Of a stretch of DNA of 14,403 nucleotides, positions 7,578 through 13,301 are shown in pieces. Each line of letters opens with the position of its first letter. Within the stretch, counting starts at the first letter, position 1. Origin of the DNA: an uncultured Lachnospiraceae bacterium. GTDB taxonomy: Bacteria > Bacillota > Clostridia > Lachnospirales > Lachnospiraceae. Position numbers and translations under genes: made by a program. Under the pieces are notes generated by a model. That model was not told the DNA's origin. It worked only from the letters and a program-made list of their open reading frames with translations, and did no database searches. Where the stretch lies: positions 1-14,403 of the forward strand of contig CAKRNX010000049.1 in assembly GCA_934371475.1 (NCBI GenBank). The letters run 5' to 3'.

Positions 7578-8459
7578 ATGGATAAATTTTATATTATTAC
7601 CAATCATGATAAGGATCCTGAACATACGACTACAGATATGATCAGAAATTATCTGGAAGAAAAAGGAAAAATATGCTATGTGCAGGACGGCGCCAAGAGC
7701 CGTCCTGCGGCGTGCGAAGAGGAGAGCGGTCTGCGCCAGGCGAAATATACCGATGCATCGAGGATCCCGGCAGATGTGGAGTGCGTGCTTGTCCTTGGCG
7801 GAGACGGTACGCTGCTGCAGGCGTCCAGGGATCTGGTGGATACGGGGTTGCCTCTGCTTGGCATCAACATGGGGACGCTGGGATATCTGGCAGAGATTGA
7901 GCATCAGAATATCCGTTTTGCGCTGGATCGTCTGATTTCGGGAGATTTTACGATTGAAGAGCGGATGATGATCCGGGGAGCCGCCTGGCATCACAGTAAA
8001 AAGCTGATGGAGGATCTGGCTCTGAATGATATCGTGATCGGAAGGCGTGGACGGCTACGTGTGGTAGATTTTAATATCTACGTGGACGGAACATTTCTGT
8101 GTGCGTACCGTGCGGACGGGATCATCATTTCCACGCCCACGGGTTCCACAGGATACAGCCTGTCTGCGGGGGGACCGATTGTAGCTCCCAACGCATCGCT
8201 GATGCTGCTGACAGCCATTGCGCCGCACACATTAAATTCCAGGACAATTGTGCTGCCGGATGACGTGGAGATTGCGGTGGAACTGGGCGGGGATCATCTC
8301 CTGGACAGCGAGGGGGCGGAGGCCACGTTTGACGGGGATACCTCAGTCAAGCTGAATCTGGGTAATGTGATTCGCATCACAAAAAGCAGCAGAAAAACAC
8401 AGCTTATCAAGATCAATAACACAAGCTTTGTGGAGATCCTCAGAAAGAAGATGAACTGA
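7578..8459 (+). CDS. nadK: NAD(+)/NADH kinase
   Basis: NadK phosphorylates NAD to NADP and sets the cellular NADP(H) pool. The 293-aa product is of normal length. The catalytic GGDGT motif is at residues 74-78 with Asp76 as the proton acceptor, followed by GINMGTLGYLAE. The NE/D-type nucleotide-binding motif appears as LND (149-151), and the conserved glycine-rich motif PTGSTGYSLSAGGPI begins at residue 187. ATG 7578 is the obvious start for homology (MDKFYIITN), but its ribosome binding site is weak (GGAA at 7567-7570), so translation may depend partly on coupling to tlyA 14 bases upstream. argR starts 52 bases downstream. Confidence 0.96.
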   Translation: MDKFYIITNHDKDPEHTTTDMIRNYLEEKGKICYVQDGAKSRPAACEEESGLRQAKYTDASRIPADVECVLVLGGDGTLLQASRDLVDTGLPLLGINMGTLGYLAEIEHQNIRFALDRLISGDFTIEERMMIRGAAWHHSKKLMEDLALNDIVIGRRGRLRVVDFNIYVDGTFLCAYRADGIIISTPTGSTGYSLSAGGPIVAPNASLMLLTAIAPHTLNSRTIVLPDDVEIAVELGGDHLLDSEGAEATFDGDTSVKLNLGNVIRITKSSRKTQLIKINNTSFVEILRKKMN

Positions 8460-8511
8460 CAGGACGATCGGAAAGATGGGATTGGCGCACCATAAGAGGA
8501 CGGAGGTTGAT

Positions 8512-8964
8512 ATGAAAGTAGGGAGACATGCAAAAATTATAGATCTGATCAGCAGATACGATATTGAGACACAGGAAGAGCTGGCAGAATATCTGAATAA
8601 AGAAGGATTTCGGGTGACGCAGGCCACAGTGTCGAGAGATATCCGGGAGCTGAAGCTGACGAAGATCGCACTCAGCGGGGGAAAACAGAAATATGCTGTG
8701 ATGCAGAATGGCGGGATCGGAATGAATGAGCGGTATCTGAGAGTGCTGCGGGAGGGTTTTGTGTCTATGGATATGGCTCAGAATATTCTGATTGTTAAGA
8801 CCGTGTCCGGCATGGCTATGGCGGTGGCGGCTGCGCTGGATGCGATGCACTGGTCGGAAGTGGCAGGCTGCATTGCCGGGGATGATACAATCATGTGTGC
8901 GCTTCACACAGTGGACGATACGCCGCATGTGATGGATAAGATCCGCAAAATTGTAGGAAATTAG
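8512..8964 (+). CDS. argR: Arginine repressor ArgR
   Basis: ArgR is a hexameric arginine-responsive regulator of arginine biosynthesis and catabolism genes. From ATG 8512 the product is 150 aa, the family norm. Residues 1-70 form the winged helix, with the recognition segment QATVSRDIRELKL including the DNA-contacting Ser41 and Arg42. The C-terminal oligomerisation and arginine-binding domain has the GDDTI motif with Asp124 and Asp125. In most family members this reads GTIAGDDTI; here it is GCIAGDDTI, with Cys120 in place of Thr. ATG 8512 is chosen over ATG 8476 because GGAGG (8502-8506) lies 5 bases upstream and the product length fits. I see no convincing ARG box in the 52 bases upstream. 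A nadK-argR-recN order is common in Clostridia. Confidence 0.95.
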   Translation: MKVGRHAKIIDLISRYDIETQEELAEYLNKEGFRVTQATVSRDIRELKLTKIALSGGKQKYAVMQNGGIGMNERYLRVLREGFVSMDMAQNILIVKTVSGMAMAVAAALDAMHWSEVAGCIAGDDTIMCALHTVDDTPHVMDKIRKIVGN

Positions 8965-9011
8965 TGAAACAGAGCAGGGTGTTTTAGCAGTGGATTGGAC
9001 AGCCTGCGGCA

Positions 9012-9066
9012 GGGCGCACATTGTCCGGTGGACAATGGTTTTGCGCCGACCGGAATGGAGTGTAAC
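9012..9066 (+). repeat. Hairpin plus shared repeat module upstream of recN
   Basis: GGCGCA (9013-9018) pairs with TGCGCC (9042-9047), and inside it CATTGTCC (9019-9026) pairs perfectly with GGACAATG (9030-9037) around a GGT loop, with a 4-base bulge on the 3' side, giving 14 bp in all. From 9045 to 9066 the sequence matches 13302-13324 after the NUDIX gene at all but two substitutions and one indel, beginning GCCGACCG and containing GGAGTGTA. The frame of recN is open across this stretch, but it is better read as a noncoding repeat in the recN leader. It has no strong T-tract, so a terminator role is doubtful. Confidence 0.55.
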
Positions 9067-9090
9067 TGGGAGAGAATACAGGGTAAGATT

Positions 9091-10767
9091 ATGTTGCTGA
9101 GTTTACATGTAAAAAATATGGCGCTGATCAGGGAAGAAGAAGTGTTCTTTGGCCCCGGCCTGAATATTATCACAGGTGAGACCGGCGCAGGAAAATCAAT
9201 CGTGATCGGTTCGGTCAATGTGGCGCTTGGAACCGGAAATTTTCGGGATTACGTGCCGGAGGGAGCGGATTATGCGCTGGTGGAACTGAATTTTGCCACG
9301 GACAGCCCGCAGGTGAGACAGAAGCTGGAGCAGCTTCAGATCCCGATGGAGGACGGGCAGGTTGTGATTTCCAGAAAATATCAGAAAGGGCGCAGTATCA
9401 GCAGGATTAACGGTGAGACGGTAAATATCTCTCTGATCCGGGAGCTTGCCTCGGGCCTGATTGATATTCACGGGCAGCATCAGCATCAGTCGCTGCTCTA
9501 TCCGAAACATCATCTGCGGATCCTGGATGAGTTTGCCGGGGCAGAATTAAAAGAGCTGCTGCCGGAATGTGAGAGGATCAGCCGGGAATATCATAGTATC
9601 TGTCGGGAGCTGGAGCAGGCGTTGGCAGAAGGCGCGGACCGGTCAAAACAGATTGATTTTCTGGAGTTTGAGATTGATGAGATCGAAGCGGCGGGATTAA
9701 GAGTTGGTGAGGATGAGGAGCTGGAAGCCGAGTACGCCCGCATGTCTCACGGCCAGAAAATTGCGGAAGCGCTGGCGCAGGCCAGACAGCTGACCGGATA
9801 CGAGTCAGGGATCGGTGATCTGGTAGGAAGAGCGGTGCGGGGCATTGGTCAGGTGACAGAGTATGACAAAGCTCTGGAAGGGCTGTACCAGGAACTGCTT
9901 CAGATCGAGGATCTGATCGGGGATTTTGATCGGAGCATTTCCGGATACATGGACGATTTTTCTTACGATGAGCAGGAGTTTTACCGGATTTCACAGAGGC
10001 TGGATCAGATTAACCGGTTGAAATCCAAATATGGTTCTACTGTCGAAGAAATTTTTGAATACCAGCGTCAGAAACTGGAAAAACTAAATCAGCTGACGGA
10101 TTATGAAACGTATTTGCAGGGCGTGCAGGCCAGAAAAGAAGAGTGCAGATCCAGACTGTTTGATGTGGCGGAAAAGATTTCTGCGATACGGAAAAAATAC
10201 GGAGCAGAGCTGGCAGAAAAGATCAGGATCTCACTGGAGGAGTTAAACTTCCTGGATGTGCGGTTTGAGGTGGCGTTTGAACGGATGGAAGAGCCGAACG
10301 GCAGCGGGCTGGATCAGGTGTGCTTTATGATTTCCACAAACCCCGGTATGCCGCTGCGGCCGCTGCAGGAGGTGGCATCCGGCGGAGAGCTGTCCCGGAT
10401 CATGCTGGCGATCAAATCGGTGATGGCAGAGCAGGATCAGATCGGCACACTGATTTTTGATGAGATTGATACCGGTATCAGCGGCAGGACGGCTCAGAAG
10501 GTATCAGAAAAAATGGCAGTCATTGCCAGAACGCATCAGGTGATCTGTATCACGCATCTGGCGCAGATTGCGGCGATGGCGGATACGCATCTGGCGATCG
10601 AAAAACACACGGAGTCGGAAGAAACCGTGACGTCCGTGCGGGAGCTTGACAGACAGGAGAGCATTGCGGAGCTGGCGCGGATCCTCGGCGGCGTAGAGAT
10701 CACGGAGTCTGTCCGCGCAAGTGCCGGAGAAATGAAAGAATTGGCAGAAAGGACAAAAAAATACTAG
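9091..10767 (+). CDS. recN: DNA repair protein RecN
   Basis: RecN is an SMC-like ATPase that gathers at DNA double-strand breaks and supports RecA-dependent repair. From ATG 9091 the product is 558 aa, the usual size. Walker A is GETGAGKS (29-36). The middle is a long charged coiled-coil region with QHQHQSLL near its start. The C-terminal ATPase half has the ABC signature ASGGELSRIMLAIK (around 429-442) and Walker B LIFDEIDTGISG (454-465), then a CITHLAQIAAMADTH segment. The frame is open back to 8995, but that extension covers the repeat module and homology begins at MLLSLHVKNMALI. The ribosome binding site is weak (AGGG at 9080-9083). No GAAC-N4-GTTC LexA-type box is visible in the 126-base leader. 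The gene ends in a strong terminator. Confidence 0.96.
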   Translation: MLLSLHVKNMALIREEEVFFGPGLNIITGETGAGKSIVIGSVNVALGTGNFRDYVPEGADYALVELNFATDSPQVRQKLEQLQIPMEDGQVVISRKYQKGRSISRINGETVNISLIRELASGLIDIHGQHQHQSLLYPKHHLRILDEFAGAELKELLPECERISREYHSICRELEQALAEGADRSKQIDFLEFEIDEIEAAGLRVGEDEELEAEYARMSHGQKIAEALAQARQLTGYESGIGDLVGRAVRGIGQVTEYDKALEGLYQELLQIEDLIGDFDRSISGYMDDFSYDEQEFYRISQRLDQINRLKSKYGSTVEEIFEYQRQKLEKLNQLTDYETYLQGVQARKEECRSRLFDVAEKISAIRKKYGAELAEKIRISLEELNFLDVRFEVAFERMEEPNGSGLDQVCFMISTNPGMPLRPLQEVASGGELSRIMLAIKSVMAEQDQIGTLIFDEIDTGISGRTAQKVSEKMAVIARTHQVICITHLAQIAAMADTHLAIEKHTESEETVTSVRELDRQESIAELARILGGVEITESVRASAGEMKELAERTKKY

Positions 10768-10787
10768 AGTGGAATAGTCAGATTTTC

Positions 10788-10817
10788 ACATACTAAACCA
10801 TAGAGCGGGACATGATA
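10788..10817 (+). promoter_or_regulatory. Possible sigma-G/sigma-F type promoter for spoIVB
   Basis: CATGATA (10811-10817) fits the sigma-G -10 pattern CATNHTA at every fixed position. ACATA (10788-10792) fits the -35 pattern GYATR at 4 of 5, with an 18-base spacer. spoIVB is a forespore (sigma-F/G) gene in Bacillus, so such a promoter is expected between recN and spoIVB. It overlaps the recN terminator, whose loop contains the -10. A second -10-like CATACTA (10789-10795) has no -35 at the right distance. This is a pattern match only. Confidence 0.3.
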
Positions 10818-10838
10818 ATCCTGTTCTGTGGTTTTTTT
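10795..10838 (+). terminator. Intrinsic terminator of recN
   Basis: AAACCATAGAGCGGGA (10795-10810) pairs with TCCTGTTCTGTGGTTT (10819-10834) along all 16 positions, three of them G-U, around the loop CATGATAA. A run of seven T (10832-10838) overlaps the end of the 3' arm. It lies 27 bases after the recN stop and closes the long gene run. Confidence 0.9.
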
Positions 10839-10918
10839 GTGCGCAGTCTGCCGCGCACGGAACAAAAGCTGTGCTGCCAAAGCAGTGGTCCGCGGGAGGT
10901 GCGAAGCACACTTTTGTT
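10839..10918 (+). repeat. Dispersed palindromic repeat, copy A
   Basis: This copy begins directly after the recN terminator T-tract. A short hairpin GTGCGC (10839-10844) with GCGCAC (10853-10858) is followed by the core 10859-10918. AACAAAAG (10861-10868) pairs with CTTTTGTT (10911-10918), and TGTGCT (10870-10875) pairs with AGCACA (10905-10910), with one unpaired base between the helices, enclosing about 29 bases. The 60-base core differs from copy B at about five positions. Spurious reading frames cross it; their translations repeat between copies A and B, which shows duplication rather than coding. Confidence 0.8.
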
Positions 10919-10949
10919 TTTTCACAGGAAATTGCGTCCTGTGAAAGAA
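10917..10949 (+). repeat. Perfect hairpin between repeat copies A and B
   Basis: TTCACAGGA (10921-10929) pairs perfectly with TCCTGTGAA (10937-10945) around a 7-base loop. The stem extends outward by TTTT against AGAA with one G-U, for 13 bp. T-rich on the left and A-rich on the right, it resembles a terminator on the minus strand more than on the plus strand. Just after copy B, 11081-11100 resembles it (TTACAGGGAAAGGATGTGGA), so it may be a further module of the same repeat, degenerated in copy B. Confidence 0.6.
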
Positions 10950-10965
10950 AAAGCCTCCGGCAGCA

Positions 10966-11076
10966 TGCGCAGCTCGCAGAGAAGAAGCGTGTTGCTAACG
11001 CAACCTGCTCGCGCGCGGAACAAAAGCTGTGCTGTCAAAGCAGTGGTTCGCGGGGTGTGCGAAGCACACTTTTGCT
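10966..11076 (+). repeat. Dispersed palindromic repeat, copy B, abutting spoIVB
   Basis: This is the most complete copy. It has a 23-base left module (10966-10988) identical to copy C, a 16-base insertion (10989-11004) that itself forms GTTGC-TAAC-GCAAC, then a 22-base GC-rich module (11005-11026) identical to copy C, and the core shared with copy A. In the core TGTGCT (11028-11033) can pair with AGCACA (11063-11068). Alternatively GTGTGC (11055-11060) pairs with GCACAC (11064-11069) around GAA, followed by TTTT (11070-11073), as in an intrinsic terminator. The spoIVB GTG start is 31 bases past the T-tract. Confidence 0.8.
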
Positions 11077-11103
11077 CAGTTTACAGGGAAAGGATGTGGA
11101 AAT

Positions 11104-12342
11104 GTGACGGGACATCAGAAATACAGAAGATTAGTAATCATTATGCTGGCATTGAGTTTGGCCGGTTTCCTGACAGCCGGATATCTTTATCTGAAAAACC
11201 AGGTGCCTGATCAGATCCTCGTAGAGGAAGGCAGCAGTATCCGGGCAGTATTTCAGGAACCACTGAACGCTCTGATTGAGGAAGAAGCAGTGGAGGCGGG
11301 CAGCAGCGGGGCTTCTGATATTCCACAGGATCAGCTGCATCAGAGCAGAAGTCAGATCCGCTGTTCTCTGCTCGGCGTGATCCCGCTGAAAACAGTGCAG
11401 GTAGAAGCAGTAGAGCGGCAGTCGGTATACGCAGGAGGATTTCCGGTGGGAATTTATCTGGAGACAGACGGAGTGCTGGTGATTGGCACCGGTCAGATCC
11501 GGGGAGCAGACGGACATATGTATGAGCCGGCAGAACATATCATGGAGACGGGGGATTATATTATCGGTGTTAACGGAAAGTCGCTGAAGGATAAGGAAGA
11601 GCTGGTGGAATGTATCAATGCATCCGGCGGGCGGCAGATGGAGTTTCAGGTGCTGCGTGATGGGAAAAAGATAGACCTCAGTATCGTACCGGTGCAGACG
11701 CAGGAGCATCAGTACCGGGCCGGGATCTGGGTGCGCAGCGATGCACAGGGTGTGGGGACGCTGACTTATACGGATGAGAAAGGAAATTTCGGGGCACTGG
11801 GACATGGGATCAGCGATGTGGATACCAGTACGCTGCTGTCTATGAAACAGGGAAAGCTTTATCAGGCGGATGTGGTGTCGGTGGTCAAAGGAGAGAAAGG
11901 CAGTCCGGGAGAACTGGCCGGGATCATTCATTATCACGATGGGTCGCTGCTGGGAAGCATCGAAGAAAACAGATACACAGGTATTTACGGGACATCAGAA
12001 AACCGTCAGGTTATGGAACAGGGAAAACTGATGGAAATGGCATATAAACAGGAGGTGCAGAGAGGAGAGGCGATGATCCGCTGCTGCGTGGACGGGATTG
12101 TAAAAGAGTATGCCATAGAGATTGAAAATGTAGATCTGAATAAAAAAGAGGTCAATAAAGGAATGGTGATCCGGGTGACGGATGAGAAACTGCTGGAAAA
12201 AACGGGAGGAATTGTGCAGGGGATGAGCGGCAGCCCGATTATCCAGAACGGACGGATCGTAGGAGCGGTGACTCATGTATTTGTGCAGGATCCCACGAGA
12301 GGATACGGGATTTTTATTGAAAATATGCTGGAGCGTGCCTGA
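11104..12342 (+). CDS. spoIVB: SpoIVB S55 peptidase, sporulation signalling protease
   Basis: In Bacillus SpoIVB is secreted from the forespore into the intermembrane space and cleaves SpoIVFA, activating SpoIVFB and pro-sigma-K processing. From GTG 11104 the product is 412 aa, near the B. subtilis length of 425. Residues 10-30 are a hydrophobic membrane anchor or signal segment after a basic N-terminus. A PDZ domain covers about 115-200 (GDYIIGVNGKSLKDKEELVE). The S55 peptidase domain has GALGHGISDVDT with His234 and GIVQGMSGSPIIQNGRIVGAVTH, where Ser375 is the expected nucleophile. GTG 11104 is chosen because an AAAGGA site lies 9 bases upstream and the open extension back to 11029 is only repeat sequence. 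spo0A, commonly the next gene, does not follow. Confidence 0.95.
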   Translation: MTGHQKYRRLVIIMLALSLAGFLTAGYLYLKNQVPDQILVEEGSSIRAVFQEPLNALIEEEAVEAGSSGASDIPQDQLHQSRSQIRCSLLGVIPLKTVQVEAVERQSVYAGGFPVGIYLETDGVLVIGTGQIRGADGHMYEPAEHIMETGDYIIGVNGKSLKDKEELVECINASGGRQMEFQVLRDGKKIDLSIVPVQTQEHQYRAGIWVRSDAQGVGTLTYTDEKGNFGALGHGISDVDTSTLLSMKQGKLYQADVVSVVKGEKGSPGELAGIIHYHDGSLLGSIEENRYTGIYGTSENRQVMEQGKLMEMAYKQEVQRGEAMIRCCVDGIVKEYAIEIENVDLNKKEVNKGMVIRVTDEKLLEKTGGIVQGMSGSPIIQNGRIVGAVTHVFVQDPTRGYGIFIENMLERA

Positions 12343-12364
12343 AAATAATTTTCCGGACACGCTC
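12331..12364 (+). terminator. Imperfect 14-bp hairpin across the spoIVB stop codon
   Basis: GAGCGTG (12331-12337) pairs with CACGCTC (12358-12364). After a bulged A, CC pairs with GG. After a T/C mismatch, GAAAA (12341-12345) pairs with TTTTC (12349-12353) around TAA. The spoIVB TGA (12340-12342) is in the left arm. There is no T-tract after the hairpin, so it may work as an mRNA 3' end stabiliser or weak terminator rather than a classical terminator. Confidence 0.4.
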
Positions 12365-12689
12365 TGGAGTCCGACGATCTGTTTGACTTGCTTTGCGGTA
12401 TCCAGCAGATCTGGTAAAAAACAGGCAGAACTTCCCCGTGTATAATTGTTAAATTTCTCATATACACCGCAGTTTTCTAAAATAGAGATTTTATCTGTTT
12501 AGCTGCAAAGAATGTTGCTGTTTTTTGTCAGAAGTGATAGAATACAACGATAAGTCGGGCCTGGAAGATTCGGCACAAAATAATATAGAGGTGAATATCA
12601 GTGCTGGAAAAACAGTACGAAGAGTGACGATTGCCCGGCTTTTGGGGACGAGAAACAGAGATAGGTAAGAAAGAGGGGGGATCGCTGAA
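12365..12689 (+). other. Gap between spoIVB and the NUDIX gene; no spo0A, two tiny coupled frames
   Basis: No conventional gene is visible in these 325 bases on either strand, and I find no recognisable remnant of spo0A. The left half is AT-rich with small palindromes, such as TAAAAT-AGAG-ATTTTA near 12480. A promoter-like site is at 12515-12543. Downstream of it TAGAGGTG (12586-12593) precedes an 8-codon frame, GTG 12601 to TGA 12627. The last bases of that frame overlap a second 14-codon frame, GTG 12624 to TAA 12668, which ends 21 bases before the NUDIX start. These could be leader peptides, a decayed gene start, or chance. Confidence 0.4.
12515..12543 (+). promoter_or_regulatory. Possible sigma-A promoter for the NUDIX gene
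   Basis: The -10 element TAGAAT (12538-12543) matches 5 of 6. The -35 element TTGCTG (12515-12520) matches only 3 of 6, with a 17-base spacer. It is the best candidate between spoIVB and the NUDIX gene and would give a leader of about 140 bases containing the two tiny frames. Confidence 0.35.
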
Positions 12690-13280
12690 GTGATGCAGAA
12701 CGGGACAGAAGAATTGGAAAGACAGCTGAAGGTTTATGTTCCATACAATGAGCAGGAGCAGAAAGACAGACAGTTGATTTTGCAATGCCTGAAAGGAATG
12801 CCGGATATTTTTACAAGGCAGAACAAAATCGCTCATATGACAGCATCAGCGTGGGTGATCAATCAGAATCGCAGCAAAGTGCTGATGGCGTACCACAACC
12901 TGTATGATTCCTGGGCGTGGCTGGGAGGACATGCAGACGGTGAGACAGATCTTCTGGGAGTGGCACTGCGGGAAGTCAGAGAAGAGAGCGGGCTGGTGAG
13001 AGTAGAGCCGGTTTGCAGCCGGATTTTTTCACTGGAATGTCTCACGGTAGACGGACACTGGAAGCGCGGAGAGTACGTATCTTCGCATCTGCATTTGAAT
13101 GTAACATATCTGCTGAAGGCACGAGAAGAAGATCCTCTGCACAGGAATCCGGATGAAAACCGGGCGGTGGCATGGTTTACGCTGCAGGATGCGGTGAATG
13201 CGTCCACAGAGCCATGGTTTCAGGAACACATTTACCGGAAACTGAACAGGAAACTGAGTGAACGATCAGATGTGAGATGA
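12690..13280 (+). CDS. NUDIX hydrolase, substrate unknown
   Basis: The 196-aa product is a cytosolic NUDIX-fold pyrophosphohydrolase, a family that cleaves nucleoside diphosphate-X compounds using Mg2+ bound by the NUDIX-box glutamates. A helical N-terminal segment (residues 1-50) precedes the fold, which begins near AHMTASAWVINQNRSKVLM. The NUDIX box is GGHADGETDLLGVALREVREESGL, residues 79-102, with REVREE at 94-99. Counting from the first Gly, the spacing to REVREE is one residue longer than the GX5EX7REUXEEXGU consensus, a variant seen in GGHADG-type members. The start is GTG 12690 or ATG 12693, after AGGGGGG (12674-12680). The stop lies in the loop of a repeat hairpin (13272-13287). The neighbours do not reveal the substrate, and a role in sporulation or porphyrin metabolism cannot be claimed. 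Confidence 0.9.
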   Translation: MMQNGTEELERQLKVYVPYNEQEQKDRQLILQCLKGMPDIFTRQNKIAHMTASAWVINQNRSKVLMAYHNLYDSWAWLGGHADGETDLLGVALREVREESGLVRVEPVCSRIFSLECLTVDGHWKRGEYVSSHLHLNVTYLLKAREEDPLHRNPDENRAVAWFTLQDAVNASTEPWFQEHIYRKLNRKLSERSDVR

Positions 13281-13294
13281 CTCTCACTTTGCAG
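13267..13294 (+). repeat. Hairpin module overlapping the NUDIX stop, second copy of the 1304-1332 element
   Basis: GTGAGA (13272-13277) pairs perfectly with TCTCAC (13282-13287) around TGAC, and the loop contains the NUDIX TGA stop. The 28 bases align with 1304-1332 with both arms conserved; the one difference within the stem changes a G-U to a G-C pair and so preserves it. A short TTT follows the right arm. It may mark the left edge of the composite repeat that continues to 13395. Confidence 0.5.
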
Positions 13295-13301
13295 TAAGAA
13301 T

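Noticed and set aside
6895..7578. Long minus-strand frames, such as 227 codons opposite tlyA and 268 codons opposite spoIVB
   Set aside because: They lie wholly opposite strongly supported genes, have no homology that I recognise, and are His/Leu/Arg-rich as is usual for antisense shadows.
8965..9090. LexA/SOS box upstream of recN
   Set aside because: No GAAC-N4-GTTC type palindrome is present; the only strong palindrome is the CATTGTCC/GGACAATG hairpin.
10772..10795. Sigma-G promoter GAATA...CATACTA after recN
   Set aside because: Both boxes match, but the spacer is only 12 bases, well short of the 16-18 needed.
10839..11076. CRISPR array
   Set aside because: There are only two adjacent copies, the repeat unit is long and internally palindromic, and there are no regular spacers and no cas genes.
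10812..11210. Reading frames of 132 and 78 codons across repeat copies A and B
   Set aside because: They are Arg/Cys/Ser-rich, lack ribosome binding sites, and repeat the same peptide theme in copies A and B, as expected from translating duplicated noncoding DNA. They also run out of frame into spoIVB.
12524..12533. Spo0A box (TTGTCGAA-like) in the NUDIX promoter spacer
   Set aside because: The sequence TTTGTCAGAA departs from the consensus at key positions and stands alone, so it is not convincing.
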